Source of the DNA: Pseudomonas sp. BN417
GTDB taxonomy: Bacteria; Pseudomonadota; Gammaproteobacteria; Pseudomonadales; Pseudomonadaceae
NCBI RefSeq assembly: GCF_029871205.1
Contig: NZ_SSOJ01000163.1
Coordinates: 62,604-126,603, forward strand
Reading direction: 5' to 3'
DNA length: 64,000 bases
Shown piece after piece: positions 44,440 to 57,541 of the stretch (positions within the stretch are counted from its first letter, which is position 1; every line of letters begins with the position of its first letter). The translations under genes and the position numbers were made by a program. The notes beneath the pieces were generated by a model. The model saw nothing but the letters and a program-made list of their open reading frames with translations. It had not been told where the DNA came from and searched no databases.

Positions 44440-44880
44440 ATGTTCCTCAGCCTTCTGATCGGCTTCCCCATCATGCTGCTCTGCCTGTTCCTGCAGGCAA
44501 TCTTCCTGGCCCTGTGCCTACGCCAGTACGTGCGTTTCAGGCATGCCGAGCAGAGCCATGATTCACTGGGACGCAATGCCTTGCTGCTGGGGCTGGTGAT
44601 GCTGGTGATGCTGCTGGGCAACTTCGTGCAGACGGCCATCTGGGCCGCGCTGTTCCTGTACCTCGGCGAGTTCGACAAGTTCGAGACGGCGCTTTACTTC
44701 TCCGGTGTGAACTTCGCCACCCTGGGCTACGGCGACATCGTCATGACCGAAAAGTGGCGGCTGCTGGGGCCCATGGAGGCCGCCCACGGCATCCTCATGT
44801 TCGGCGTTTCCACCGCTGTGCTGACCGGGGCAGTGATGGATGTCATCAAGCAGGCCAAAGGCCGGCGTCATGGCCACTAG
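44440..44880 (+). CDS. Two-TM ion channel protein with K+ selectivity filter
   Basis: A 146-residue membrane protein with an N-terminal hydrophobic anchor, a helix (NALLLGLVMLVMLLGNFVQT) and an outer half containing the pore loop NFATLGYGDIVM, where TLGYGD is the K+ filter, before the last helix (GILMFGVSTAVLTGAVMDV). This is the Ion_trans_2 fold. It starts 12 bases after the DUF2955 gene and ends overlapping the convergent LysR gene by 4 bases. An association of a K+ channel with an efflux unit suggests charge compensation, which is speculative. Confidence 0.85.
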   Translation: MFLSLLIGFPIMLLCLFLQAIFLALCLRQYVRFRHAEQSHDSLGRNALLLGLVMLVMLLGNFVQTAIWAALFLYLGEFDKFETALYFSGVNFATLGYGDIVMTEKWRLLGPMEAAHGILMFGVSTAVLTGAVMDVIKQAKGRRHGH

Positions 44881-45758
44881 GTAGTAGCCATCACCCCGGC
44901 GAAAACCTCCACCACCTGGTCGATCACGGCGCGGATCCGCGCCGTGTGGCGCAGGTCTGCATGGGTCACCATCCAGACCTCGTAGGGTTTGCCGCGCTCG
45001 CGCTCCGGCCAGAGGTGCACCAGGCCGTCCTGCTGCCCCATGTACAGGGGAATCTCACCGATACCCAGGCCGGCACCAATAGCCCTGCGCACCATCATGC
45101 TGGAGTTGACCGCCGCCACGATCCGGCCGCCGCCGATGGGCTCGCCGACCAGCGTCGGCTCGCGGCTTTCCGTGAGATAAGGCTCGTACATCACGATGTC
45201 ATGGCCGCTAAAGGCACTGCCGGGTTCGGGGGCTCCATGGCTGTCCAGATAGCCTTGGGCCGCGAACAGGCCCATGGGCCAGCGTGCCAGCCGCTTGAGG
45301 GTCAGGTCGGGGTTTTCCGGCTTCTGCGTGCGGATGGCGATGTCCGCCTCGCGCCTGGACAGGTTGAGCAGCTGTGAAGAGCTGTTGAGCACCACGCTGA
45401 CATCCGGGTGCTCGGCATGCAGCCGCGCGATGGCGGGAATGATGAAGTCGACGGCCAGCGAATCGGTGGTGGTGAGTCGCACTTCGCCCGAGAGCGCCCT
45501 GTCCAGCCCCTGGGTACGGCGCATCAGTTCGATGGCCGAGGCCTCCATCCGCTCGGCCGCTTCGAACGCCGCCTCGCCCGCCGGCGTCAGCAGGTAGCCG
45601 CCGGACGTCCGCAGGAACAGCGTGGAGCCCAGGCCACGCTCCATCGCCGCGATACGACGGCCGACCGTGGCCTGGTCCACATGCAGGGTGCGCGCGGCTC
45701 CACGCAGGGTCTGCTCCCGCCCCAGGGCGAGGAAGACCCGGGCATCGTCCCAATTCAT
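44877..45758 (-). CDS. LysR-family regulator
   Basis: A 293-residue LTTR: N-terminal HTH MNWDDARVFLALGREQTLRG then ARTLHVDQATVGRRIAAME, followed by a two-lobe effector domain (GEVRLTTTDSLAVDFIIPAI). AGGAG eight bases before the ATG at 45758 decides the start. It is divergent from the quinone oxidoreductase gene across a 114-base region with a clear palindrome, so that gene is the probable target. It overlaps the channel gene by four bases tail to tail. Confidence 0.9.
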   Translation of the reverse strand: MNWDDARVFLALGREQTLRGAARTLHVDQATVGRRIAAMERGLGSTLFLRTSGGYLLTPAGEAAFEAAERMEASAIELMRRTQGLDRALSGEVRLTTTDSLAVDFIIPAIARLHAEHPDVSVVLNSSSQLLNLSRREADIAIRTQKPENPDLTLKRLARWPMGLFAAQGYLDSHGAPEPGSAFSGHDIVMYEPYLTESREPTLVGEPIGGGRIVAAVNSSMMVRRAIGAGLGIGEIPLYMGQQDGLVHLWPERERGKPYEVWMVTHADLRHTARIRAVIDQVVEVFAGVMATT

Positions 45759-45771
45759 CGCATGCTCTCCT

Positions 45772-45787
45772 GATGCATTTCTGCATC
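45772..45787. promoter_or_regulatory. Palindrome in the LysR/quinone-oxidoreductase divergent region
   Basis: GATGCA-TTTC-TGCATC, a 6-bp perfect dyad with the T-N-A character of LysR sites. It lies 14 bases before the LysR start, and a partial second copy (CTGCACGACTGCATCAT) lies at 45808-45824 closer to the oxidoreductase. Probable binding and autoregulation site. Confidence 0.55.
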
Positions 45788-45872
45788 CAAACCCTGAAAT
45801 AACACTGCACGACTGCATCATAGGGCAGCCCTACCATGGCAGGCATCCCGACCATCCGAAGAGGACGCGACC

Positions 45873-46883
45873 ATGAGCAGCACCAACATCCCCCAGCAGA
45901 TGACCGCCATCGAAATCACCCGGCCGGGCGGTCCCGAAGTGCTGGTTCCGGCCCGCCGGCCGACGCCGAGCCCCGCCCCGCGCGAAGTGCTGATCCGGGT
46001 CCTGGCGGCCGGGGTCAATGGCCCTGACGTGCTGCAGCGCAAGGGTCTGTACGATCCGCCGGCCGGCGCTTCGGATATCCCGGGCCTGGAAATCGCCGGC
46101 GAGGTAGTGGCCCTGGGCAGCGCGACCAGCCGCTTCGCCATCGGCGACAAGGTCAGCGCTCTGGTGCCGGGTGGCGGCTATGCCGAGTACGCCGTGGCCG
46201 ACGAACGCACCACCCTCCACCTTCCCCGGGGGCTGGACCTGGTGGAAGCGGCGGCACTACCGGAAACCTTCATGACCGTCTGGGTCAACCTGTTCCAGCG
46301 CGGACAGTTCAAGCAGGGCGAGACCCTGCTGATCCACGGTGGCGCCTCCGGCATCGGCACCACCGCGACCATGCTGGCCAAGGCATTCGGCGCCGCGAAG
46401 ATCATCACCACGGTCGGCAACGAGGAACAGCGCCAGGCCAGCCTGGCCCTGGGCGCAGACCTGGCGGTCAACTACCAGGAGGCGGATTTCGCCCTGGAAG
46501 TGATGAAGGCCACCGAAGGCAAGGGCGTGGACGTCATCGTCGACATCATCGCCGGCGATTACGTGGCGAGGAACTTCCAGGCCGCCGCCATGAACGGGCG
46601 CATCGTGCAGATCGGCGTGATCAAGGGTGCGGCCAGGGAACTCGACCTCTTCCCCCTGCTGACCAAGCGCCTCACCCACATCGGCTCGACCTTGCGCTCG
46701 CGCAGCCACGACGAGAAGGCGCAGATCATCGACGAGCTGGAAGCGCGGGTCTGGCCGCTGATCCAGGCCGGAAAGCTGAAGCCGGTGATCTACCAGACCT
46801 TCGCCCTGGAGCAGGCCAGCCGCGCCCACGAGCTGATCGACAGCGGCCGGCACATCGGCAAGATAGTGCTCAAGACCGGCTGA
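45873..46883 (+). CDS. NAD(P)H quinone oxidoreductase, PIG3-like
   Basis: A 336-residue zinc-free medium-chain reductase. GROES-like N-terminal domain: EVLIRVLAAGVNGPDVLQRKG and PGLEIAGEVVALG; Rossmann domain: LLIHGGASGIGTTATMLAK. NADPH is the expected donor. The C-terminal THIGSTLRSRSHDEK matches the PIG3/TP53I3 branch. GAGGA seven bases before the ATG. It is divergent from the LysR gene and probably induced by electrophiles or quinones. Confidence 0.9.
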   Translation: MSSTNIPQQMTAIEITRPGGPEVLVPARRPTPSPAPREVLIRVLAAGVNGPDVLQRKGLYDPPAGASDIPGLEIAGEVVALGSATSRFAIGDKVSALVPGGGYAEYAVADERTTLHLPRGLDLVEAAALPETFMTVWVNLFQRGQFKQGETLLIHGGASGIGTTATMLAKAFGAAKIITTVGNEEQRQASLALGADLAVNYQEADFALEVMKATEGKGVDVIVDIIAGDYVARNFQAAAMNGRIVQIGVIKGAARELDLFPLLTKRLTHIGSTLRSRSHDEKAQIIDELEARVWPLIQAGKLKPVIYQTFALEQASRAHELIDSGRHIGKIVLKTG

Positions 46884-46898
46884 CAGGGACGGGGTTCC

Positions 46899-46929
46899 GG
46901 GCGATGCCGCCGGCAAGGCGGCATCGCCC
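46899..46929. terminator. Hairpin between convergent genes
   Basis: A perfect 13-bp stem (GGGCGATGCCGCC and complement) with a 5-base loop lies between the convergent stops of the quinone oxidoreductase (46883) and the SDR (46937). No T-run on either side, but the position and stability suggest a bidirectional terminator. Confidence 0.6.
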
Positions 46930-46936
46930 TGCCCGC

Positions 46937-47712
46937 TCAGAGCCCGGAACAGGCATGGCCCCCATCGACCACGATTTCCGCGCCCGTCATCCCCAGACCG
47001 GCATCCGATGCGAGCAGCAGCAAGGCGCCGTCCAGGTCTTCGCAGGTGCAGAATGCCCGCGCCGGAATGCGCGCCCTGAGCCGCTCGCCGGCCTCGCTGG
47101 CGAGGAAGGCCTGGTTGATTTCGGTGGCCACATAGCCCGGGGCGATGGCGTTGACGCGAATGCCATGCCGGGCGAGTTCCAGGGCCATGGAGCGGGTCAG
47201 GTGGCTCAGCCCGGCCTTCGCCGCGCAATAGGGGCCGACGCCGCCGCCGACCCGGCTGGCGAGGATCGAAGTGATATTGATCAGGCTCCCGCCCTGCCCC
47301 GCCGCCACCATCCGCCGCGCCGCCTCCTGGGCCACCATCCAGGCGCCCTTGAGGTTGGTGTCGAGGATCGCCTGCCAATCCTCGTCGCGGTAGTCGAGCA
47401 CGCGTCTGGTATCGCTGACCCCGGCGTTGTTCACCACTATGTCCACCCCGCCCCAATCGGCCGTCAGGGCATCGAGGCAGTCGACCACCGATTGCCGCGA
47501 CGTCACGTCCAGGGCATAGGCGCGGGCATCGCGGCCTTCGAACTGCAGGTCGCTGACCAGCCCTTCGAGGCGTTCCACCCGCCGCGCGGCAACGGCGACC
47601 CTGGCCCCTGCCGCCGCCAGGGTCCTGGCGAAGTGCAGGCCGAGCCCGCTGGATGCGCCCGTTACCAGCGCACGGCGCCCGGCCAGGTCAAAGAGCTTCG
47701 AAGGATCGCGGC

Positions 47713-47716
<4 letters not shown>
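46937..47716 (-). CDS. SDR oxidoreductase of the hydroxyacyl-CoA cluster (LvaD-like)
   Basis: A 259-residue classical SDR: cofactor motif TGASSGLG, NNAG, the catalytic serine in ITSILAS, and YCAAKAG with Tyr and Lys intact, then IAPGYVATEIN. It would interconvert a keto- and hydroxyacyl-CoA; in the levulinate pathway the SDR reduces levulinyl-CoA to 4-hydroxyvaleryl-CoA. It is the last gene of a five-gene minus-strand operon and overlaps the acyl-CoA dehydrogenase gene by four bases. The exact substrate is inferred from context. Confidence 0.87.
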
Positions 47717-48891
<1,175 letters not shown>

Positions 48892-48919
48892 GTAGGTCTT
48901 CCTTTGCTTGCAGAAGGAG

Positions 48920-49639
48920 TCAGGCCGTCAGCCCGGATGGTTGGATGGCGTTGAACAGGTTTTCCAGGACGGTGTCCCGAATGCCGGACTTGTGCGGGTC
49001 GTAGGGGGTGAAGTTGAGGGTGCGGATGATCCCGCCCAGCACCTGGCCGCCACGACTGTCGATGTCGAGGACATTGAGGCAGGCGGTGTCCTGCTCGAAG
49101 GCGGCGATGCCGGGCAGGCCGACACCAGCCGCCCAGGCCAGGAGGATGCGATTCACCGCGTCGTGGCTGACCATCAGGGCGCTGTCCCATGACGGGTCGC
49201 CGAGCAGGTCGAAGAAGACGCCCAGCACCCGCTGCTGGAAGGCATCCCAGCGCTCTCCGCCGAGGAAGGCGGCTCCGGGCTGCGCGGCCCCCCGGTAGGC
49301 CCCGGTCACTTCCCGGTGCAGCGACTCCGGGGGGATCTCGCGCAGCCGGCCAGCGCGAATCTCGCGCAGCTCGGGCATGGCCTTCACCGGAAGCTCGCGG
49401 CCCGCCAGCAGCAGGTCCAGGGTCTGCCGGGCACGCGGGTAGTCGGAGCAGAGTACCCGCTCGAAACCCGTGCCCCGGATCACCTCGCCCAGCGCCCTGG
49501 CCTGTGTTGCGCCGCTGCGAGACAGAGGCACCGAACGCGGGTCGAGCGGCCGTCCCGCATCATCGAAGTAGTCGACATGGCCATGGCGCACCAGGTAGCA
49601 GCGGCGCCGGCGCAGTGGCGGCAGAGAATCAGCGGCCAT
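48920..49639 (-). CDS. Histidine phosphatase-family protein
   Basis: A 239-residue branch-1 histidine phosphatase (phosphoglycerate-mutase fold). The phosphoacceptor histidine lies in YLVRHGHVDYF, the SRSGATQARALGE and CSDYPRARQTL segments follow, and the second catalytic histidine is in MVSHDAVNRIL. AAGGT precedes the ATG. It overlaps the DUF6285 gene by 11 bases, so it is a firm operon member. The P. putida levulinate operon is not known to have this gene; it might dephosphorylate a dead-end or over-phosphorylated hydroxyacyl intermediate. Confidence 0.87.
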   Translation of the reverse strand: MAADSLPPLRRRRCYLVRHGHVDYFDDAGRPLDPRSVPLSRSGATQARALGEVIRGTGFERVLCSDYPRARQTLDLLLAGRELPVKAMPELREIRAGRLREIPPESLHREVTGAYRGAAQPGAAFLGGERWDAFQQRVLGVFFDLLGDPSWDSALMVSHDAVNRILLAWAAGVGLPGIAAFEQDTACLNVLDIDSRGGQVLGGIIRTLNFTPYDPHKSGIRDTVLENLFNAIQPSGLTA

Positions 49640-50006
49640 GGCCCACCACCTTGGGATTGCTCACCGACAGCCTGGCTCGGGTGATCTCTCCCAGGGCGTG
49701 GAGCAGCATGTCCCGGGACGGGCCGGGCTGGTCGAACAGGCCCTGACGGATGAACTGGCAGAGCATGGCGCGGGCGTCCTCAGCGGTGAGCCCGGCCAGG
49801 CCGTGGAGGTTCAGGACCTGCTCCAGCGCGTCCGCTTCGATGCGCAGGGCCCTGGCGCCATGTTCTATTTCACGGGCGACCATGGCCATGGCGCTGGCGG
49901 CCATCCGGCATTCGTAGTGGAGCTGCTCCGGCAGCGCCGGAAGCATTTCCCCGAGCAACAGCTCGCGGGTGGTCGCCAGCAGTTCGAGGGCGTTCGGGCC
50001 ATTCAT
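49629..50006 (-). CDS. DUF6285 protein (LvaB-like partner of the kinase)
   Basis: A 125-residue helical protein (ATTRELLLGEMLPALPEQLH, then YECRMAASAMAMVAREIEHG and LTAEDARAMLCQFIRQGLFD) of the DUF6285 family. In levulinate catabolism the small LvaB protein is needed by the kinase LvaA. It overlaps the kinase gene by four bases and the phosphatase gene by 11 bases, so tight coupling and complex formation with the kinase are likely. Confidence 0.82.
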   Translation of the reverse strand: MNGPNALELLATTRELLLGEMLPALPEQLHYECRMAASAMAMVAREIEHGARALRIEADALEQVLNLHGLAGLTAEDARAMLCQFIRQGLFDQPGPSRDMLLHALGEITRARLSVSNPKVVGHGR

Positions 50007-51061
50007 GGCTTGCCTCCGCTTAGGGCCAGGATTTCGTGCTCCAGCTCCGGCACCATGCAGCCCGTCAGGGCCAGTTCCAGGGAGCGCTGCTGGCCGGACA
50101 GGTGGCGCTGGGCCTGCTGCAGGGCAACCACTGCCCAGCGCAGGTGCGCCAGCAATTGCCAGAACCTCAGTTCTTCGCTCGAGGGGCGGTACCCAGAGAA
50201 GTCCTGGTAACCGTCGAGGAAGTCAGCCAGCTCGCCCATGCCGCCCGCCTCGCGGTCCGGGCGGGCGAAGCGCCAGCACCGGGCAGTGAACCAGCCAAGG
50301 TCCTCCCGCGGGTCGCCCCAACCGGTGAATTCCCAATCCAGCACCCCGCTCAGGCGCCCGTCCTCCACCATGTAGTTGCCGGTGCGAAAATCGCGATGGA
50401 GCAGTTTCGCGGGAAGCGGCTCGGGGCGGTTCAGCTCGCACCAGCGCAGCCCCCACTCGATGACCGGATGGCTGCCCGGCAAGGCATCCAGGTATTGCCG
50501 GTACTGGTCAATGCTGGCTTGCAGCGGATCCGCCACCGGCGCAGGCAGGAAACCCAGGTTCGGGTGCGCCGGGGTGATGCGATGGAGCATCGCCAGGTTG
50601 CTGCCCAGCTCACGGCACAGCCCGGCACGGGCCGGTTCGAGCTCCCGGTCGGTGGTCAGCCGGTGACCGCTGGCGGAGCCGCCTAGGGCCTGCATGACAA
50701 AGAAATCGCCGCCGATCACCGCCGGGTCGCGGCATAGCCACAGCGGCCGGGGCACCTTCACGCCGGCCTGGTGCACGGCGCTCAGTACCGCGAACTCCTG
50801 TTCGCGGCTCATGCTGACGGCCACCGAGGATGGCGCGTCGGTGCGCAGGACCCAGCGGCGCTCCGCCTGCCACGATCCATTGCGGACACGGGCGCTCAGC
50901 AGCCAATTTTCCTGGATGGCGCCGCCGGACAGCCGCTCGCTGCGCTCGATCCGTACCTCCTCGTAGCCGAGCCGCTCCCTCAGGAAACCGGCCAGCGCCG
51001 GGTGGGCATCGGGAATGTCGATCCGGGCAAGTTCGGATTCGGGTAATGCTTTGCTGTACAT
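50003..51061 (-). CDS. APH-family hydroxyacyl-CoA kinase (LvaA/ACAD10-11 kinase-like)
   Basis: A 352-residue aminoglycoside-phosphotransferase-fold protein. LSGGAIQENWLLSA and WVLRTDAP form the nucleotide lobe, LLHRDFRTGNYMV carries the catalytic HxDxxxxN, and GVLDWEFTGWGDPREDLGW is the metal-binding DWE motif. AAGGAG six bases before the ATG at 51061 decides the start. This subtype phosphorylates the hydroxyl of 4-hydroxyacyl-CoAs, not antibiotics. It heads the minus-strand arm and is divergent from the sigma-54 regulator. Confidence 0.87.
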   Translation of the reverse strand: MYSKALPESELARIDIPDAHPALAGFLRERLGYEEVRIERSERLSGGAIQENWLLSARVRNGSWQAERRWVLRTDAPSSVAVSMSREQEFAVLSAVHQAGVKVPRPLWLCRDPAVIGGDFFVMQALGGSASGHRLTTDRELEPARAGLCRELGSNLAMLHRITPAHPNLGFLPAPVADPLQASIDQYRQYLDALPGSHPVIEWGLRWCELNRPEPLPAKLLHRDFRTGNYMVEDGRLSGVLDWEFTGWGDPREDLGWFTARCWRFARPDREAGGMGELADFLDGYQDFSGYRPSSEELRFWQLLAHLRWAVVALQQAQRHLSGQQRSLELALTGCMVPELEHEILALSGGKP

Positions 51062-51225
51062 CGGAGTCTCCTTCTCACAGGGAATGACCTGGAAGGCAGG
51101 AGAGCAAAAGCCGCGCCAGCTCCTGAAAGAAACCCGATTTCGCAAGAATTATCATTTGAAAACAACAGGTTATTTGAAAAACAAAAAACGTGGCCGGCTG
51201 CCGATTCGCAACTCACGTTGCAGAA

Positions 51226-51243
51226 CTGAAATCGATGTTTCAG
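51226..51243. promoter_or_regulatory. Palindrome upstream of the sigma-54 activator gene
   Basis: CTGAAA-N6-TTTCAG, a perfect dyad in the divergent region of the kinase and activator genes, 34 bases before the activator ATG. A related element (CTGAAA-N5-TTGCAG) lies at 53394-53410 before the ligase promoter, so it may be the enhancer site of the activator. No sigma-54 promoter facing the kinase gene was found. Confidence 0.5.
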
Positions 51244-51276
51244 CATGGAAAGCGCCTTCACCCACCGGAAACCAGC

Positions 51277-53244
<1,968 letters not shown>

Positions 53245-53264
53245 ATATTCGTACTTGGCCCATC

Positions 53265-53352
53265 GTAGGGTGCGCCATGCGCACCGAGTTCGAAGCCCGG
53301 GCCTGACGCCGAGCCTGCCGGCAGCGCCGCGCGGTGCGCGCGGCGCACCCTG
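53265..53352. repeat. Repeat element, GTAGGGTGCGC family, copy 1
   Basis: GTAGGGTGCGCCATGCGCACC at the left and GGTGCGCGCGGCGCACCCTG at the right form an inverted pair around a GC-rich centre. A second copy with the same arms is at 58841-58904. Both lie outside genes of the same cluster, as REP-like elements do. Confidence 0.7.
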
Positions 53353-53393
53353 CCCGCTTGCTTCTGGCCCTTTGCACGAATGAAACCACCGCT

Positions 53394-53410
53394 CTGAAAC
53401 ACTGTTGCAG
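53394..53410. promoter_or_regulatory. Putative upstream activator site for the sigma-54 regulator
   Basis: CTGAAA-N5-TTGCAG resembles the palindrome at 51226-51243 and lies about 117 bases upstream of the -24 element at 53527, the usual distance for sigma-54 enhancers. A third CTGAAA follows at 53412. Confidence 0.5.
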
Positions 53411-53526
53411 GTCTGAAAACCGTGCCCGGCCAAAACGGTCACTCAAGTGCCGCGCGATATCGACACAAGAATCTATCTATCTGATCTGAAAAGGTTTTTT
53501 CTCACCCCAAAAACATCAACCGCAGA

Positions 53527-53543
53527 TTGGCACAGCCATTGCT
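53527..53543 (+). promoter_or_regulatory. Sigma-54 (-24/-12) promoter before the CoA ligase
   Basis: TTGGCACAGCCATTGCT: the invariant GG of -24 and GC of -12 are at the required spacing and the sequence fits the consensus TGGCAC-N5-TTGC. It lies 78 bases before the ligase GTG start and downstream of the sigma-54 activator gene. Initiation is expected about 12 bases downstream of the -12 element. Confidence 0.88.
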
Positions 53544-53620
53544 CCCACCCTGCCACGAGGACCTGGCCATCCGGCCGGGCGACCTCGACGCTCAAACAAG
53601 AACAAGGCAGGAGGTTGCCT

Positions 53621-55231
<1,611 letters not shown>

Positions 55232-55322
55232 CCGGCAGCCGCACCCATCGCACCCCAGCATCCACGGCCCGTCGCGAGGCGGGCCGCCGAGCAGCCCTAC
55301 AACAAGAAAAAGTGGAGGCAAG

Positions 55323-55652
55323 ATGTCCAGCACAACCGAACCCCATACCCTGCACTACAGCCGCATTCGGCAGAACCCGCGCTTCATCGCCCTGTCCCGG
55401 TCGCGCTCGCGCACCACCTGGATTCTCAGTGCCCTGGTGCTGGCCGCCTATTTCCTCTTCATGGCGCTGGCGGCCTGCTTGCCCGAGGTGCTCCACCTGC
55501 CCCTCTACCCTGGCAGCCACCTGTCCCTGGGACTTCCCCTCGGGGCCTTGCTGATCCTCACCACCTGGCTGCTGACCGGCTGGTACGTGCACCGCGCCAA
55601 CACCCGCTACGACAGCCTCAGCGAACAGATCGTCAAGGAGAGCCAGGCATGA
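55323..55652 (+). CDS. DUF485 membrane protein, partner of the SSS symporter
   Basis: A 109-residue protein with two membrane helices ([20 protein letters not shown] and [20 protein letters not shown]) and the C-terminal [13 protein letters not shown] typical of DUF485 proteins such as YjcH. GGAGG four bases before the ATG. It overlaps the symporter gene by four bases. Such pairs are found with acetate/levulinate-type permeases. Confidence 0.87.
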   Translation: MSSTTEPHTLHYSRIRQNPRFIALSRSRSRTTWILSALVLAAYFLFMALAACLPEVLHLPLYPGSHLSLGLPLGALLILTTWLLTGWYVHRANTRYDSLSEQIVKESQA

Positions 55653-57313
55653 AACGCGCAACCACCCGCTCTGTCGCCATCGGCCTGGCCGCCTCGCCCG
55701 CCCTGGCATGCGCCGGCACCACCGCCAGCGCCACGCAGCCCATCAACCTGCCCGCCATCGCCATGTTCCTGCTGTTCGTGATGGTGACCCTGCTGATCAC
55801 CTGGTGGGCGTCTCGGCGTACCCAGTCGACCCACGACTTCTATACCGCCGGGGGCGGCATCAGCGGTCTGCAGAACGGCCTCGCGATCGCCGGCGACTAC
55901 ATGTCGGCCTCCACCTTGTTGGGGCTTTCCAGCCTGGTGTTCGCCAAGGGCTACGACGGCTTCATCTATGTCACCGGTTTCTTCGTCGGCTGGCCGGTGC
56001 TCACTTTCCTGATGGCCGAGCGCCTGCGCAACCTGGGCCGCTACACCTTCGCCGACATCGTTTCCTTCCGCCTCGACCAGCGCCGGATCAGGGTCCTGGC
56101 GGCCTGCGGCTCGCTCACCGTGGTCTGCTGCTACCTGCTGCTGCAGATGGTCGGCGCCGGCCAGTTGATCAAGTTGCTGTTCGGCCTGGACTACTCGGTC
56201 GCCGTCGTCGTGGTCGGCGTGCTGATGCTGGTCTACGTGGTCTTCGGCGGCATGCTGGCCACCACCTGGGTGCAGATCACCAAGGCGGTGCTCCTGCTGG
56301 TGGGCGGCACCACGCTCATGCTGCTCGCCCTGGCCGAGTTCGGCTTCAGCCTGGAGACGCTGGCCCGGCGCGCCGTCGAGGTACATGCCGGTGGCTGGAG
56401 CATCATGGGGCCGGGGAGCATGCTGTCCAACCCGCTGAATGTCGCCTCCATGGCCCTCGGCCTGGTGTTCGGCCTGGCCGGCCTGCCGCACATCCTGATG
56501 CGCTTCTTCACCGTGCCCAACGCCAGGGAAGCGCGTAAATCGGTGTTCTATGCCTCGGGCTTCATCGGTTTCTTCTTCCTGGTGGTCTGCGTGCTCGGCT
56601 TCGCCGCCATCGTGATAGTCGGCACCGAGCCGCGCTACTTTGTAGACGGCGAGCCGGGCGGCGCCCTGGTCGGCGGCGGCAACATGGTCGCCATGCACCT
56701 GGCGCAAGCGCTGGGCGGCAACCTGTTCCTCGGTTTCCTCTCCGCCGTGGCCTTCGCCACCATCCTCGCCGTGGTCGCCGGCCTGACCCTGGCCGGCGCC
56801 TCGGCCATCTCCCACGACCTCTACGTCACGGTGCTGAAAGGCGGCAAGGCCAGCGAAGCCCAGGAGATGCGCGTTTCCCGCATGGCGGTCATCGGCCTCG
56901 GGGTGATCGCCATCGGCCTCGGCATTCTCTTCGAGGACGTGAACATCACTTTCCTGGTAGCCCTGACCTTCGGCATCGCCGCCTCGGCCAACTTCCCGGT
57001 GCTGATCATGGCCATGTACTGGAAGGGCCTCACCACCCGCGGCGCCATCTGCGGCGGCCTGGCCGGGCTGGTATCGGCGCTGGCCCTGGTGGTCCTGTCG
57101 CCGACGGTGTGGGTCACGGTGCTGGGCCATGCCGAGGCTGTCTTCCCCTACGACCACCCGGCGCTGTTCTCCATGCCGCTGGCCTTTGTGGTGCTGCTGG
57201 TGGTGTCCACGCTGGACCGCAGTGCCCAGGCACGCCTGGACCGCGAAGGCTTCGACGACCAACTGGTCCGGGCGGAAACCGGCCTGGGCATGGCCAGCGC
57301 ATCCGGCCACTGA
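55649..57313 (+). CDS. Sodium:solute symporter (ActP-like)
   Basis: A 554-residue SSS-family permease with a signal-like first segment and about 13 helices. [20 protein letters not shown] in helix 1-2 and [20 protein letters not shown] are diagnostic of the ActP/monocarboxylate branch. GGAG lies before the ATG and the gene overlaps DUF485 by four bases. It should import the organic acid used by the ligase. Confidence 0.9.
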   Translation: MKRATTRSVAIGLAASPALACAGTTASATQPINLPAIAMFLLFVMVTLLITWWASRRTQSTHDFYTAGGGISGLQNGLAIAGDYMSASTLLGLSSLVFAKGYDGFIYVTGFFVGWPVLTFLMAERLRNLGRYTFADIVSFRLDQRRIRVLAACGSLTVVCCYLLLQMVGAGQLIKLLFGLDYSVAVVVVGVLMLVYVVFGGMLATTWVQITKAVLLLVGGTTLMLLALAEFGFSLETLARRAVEVHAGGWSIMGPGSMLSNPLNVASMALGLVFGLAGLPHILMRFFTVPNAREARKSVFYASGFIGFFFLVVCVLGFAAIVIVGTEPRYFVDGEPGGALVGGGNMVAMHLAQALGGNLFLGFLSAVAFATILAVVAGLTLAGASAISHDLYVTVLKGGKASEAQEMRVSRMAVIGLGVIAIGLGILFEDVNITFLVALTFGIAASANFPVLIMAMYWKGLTTRGAICGGLAGLVSALALVVLSPTVWVTVLGHAEAVFPYDHPALFSMPLAFVVLLVVSTLDRSAQARLDREGFDDQLVRAETGLGMASASGH

Positions 57314-57390
57314 CCAGCCGGGCGCCCTGCCCGCCCGGCATCCGGTACGTGGCGGCCTGGCCAACGAACAGCCCTGCCGTTTGAGCGTGG

Positions 57391-57425
57391 CGCGGCCCTG
57401 GCTCCTTTGGGCCGCGTCCTTTTTA
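57391..57425 (+). terminator. Rho-independent terminator after the symporter gene
   Basis: CGCGGCCC/GGGCCGCG with a 10-base loop, followed by TCCTTTTT. It lies 78 bases after the symporter stop and 116 bases before the porin start, so the porin may have its own promoter or depend on read-through. Confidence 0.75.
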
Positions 57426-57541
57426 TTCGCAAGCGGGCGCTGACCTGGCGCCTTCCCCTCCTGCCAACTCCCCCGCCATCGGGCCCGCCACGGCCCGATG
57501 CGGGCCCGGCTGTTCCATCGATAACAACAAGAGGCAACACC

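Noticed and set aside
50003..51061. Aminoglycoside resistance gene
   Set aside because: The APH fold is present, but the operon with DUF6285, ACAD and SDR identifies the hydroxyacyl-CoA kinase subtype.
51062..51276. Possible sigma-54 promoter facing the kinase gene
   Set aside because: No GG-N10-GC pair of acceptable quality was found on the minus strand in this gap.
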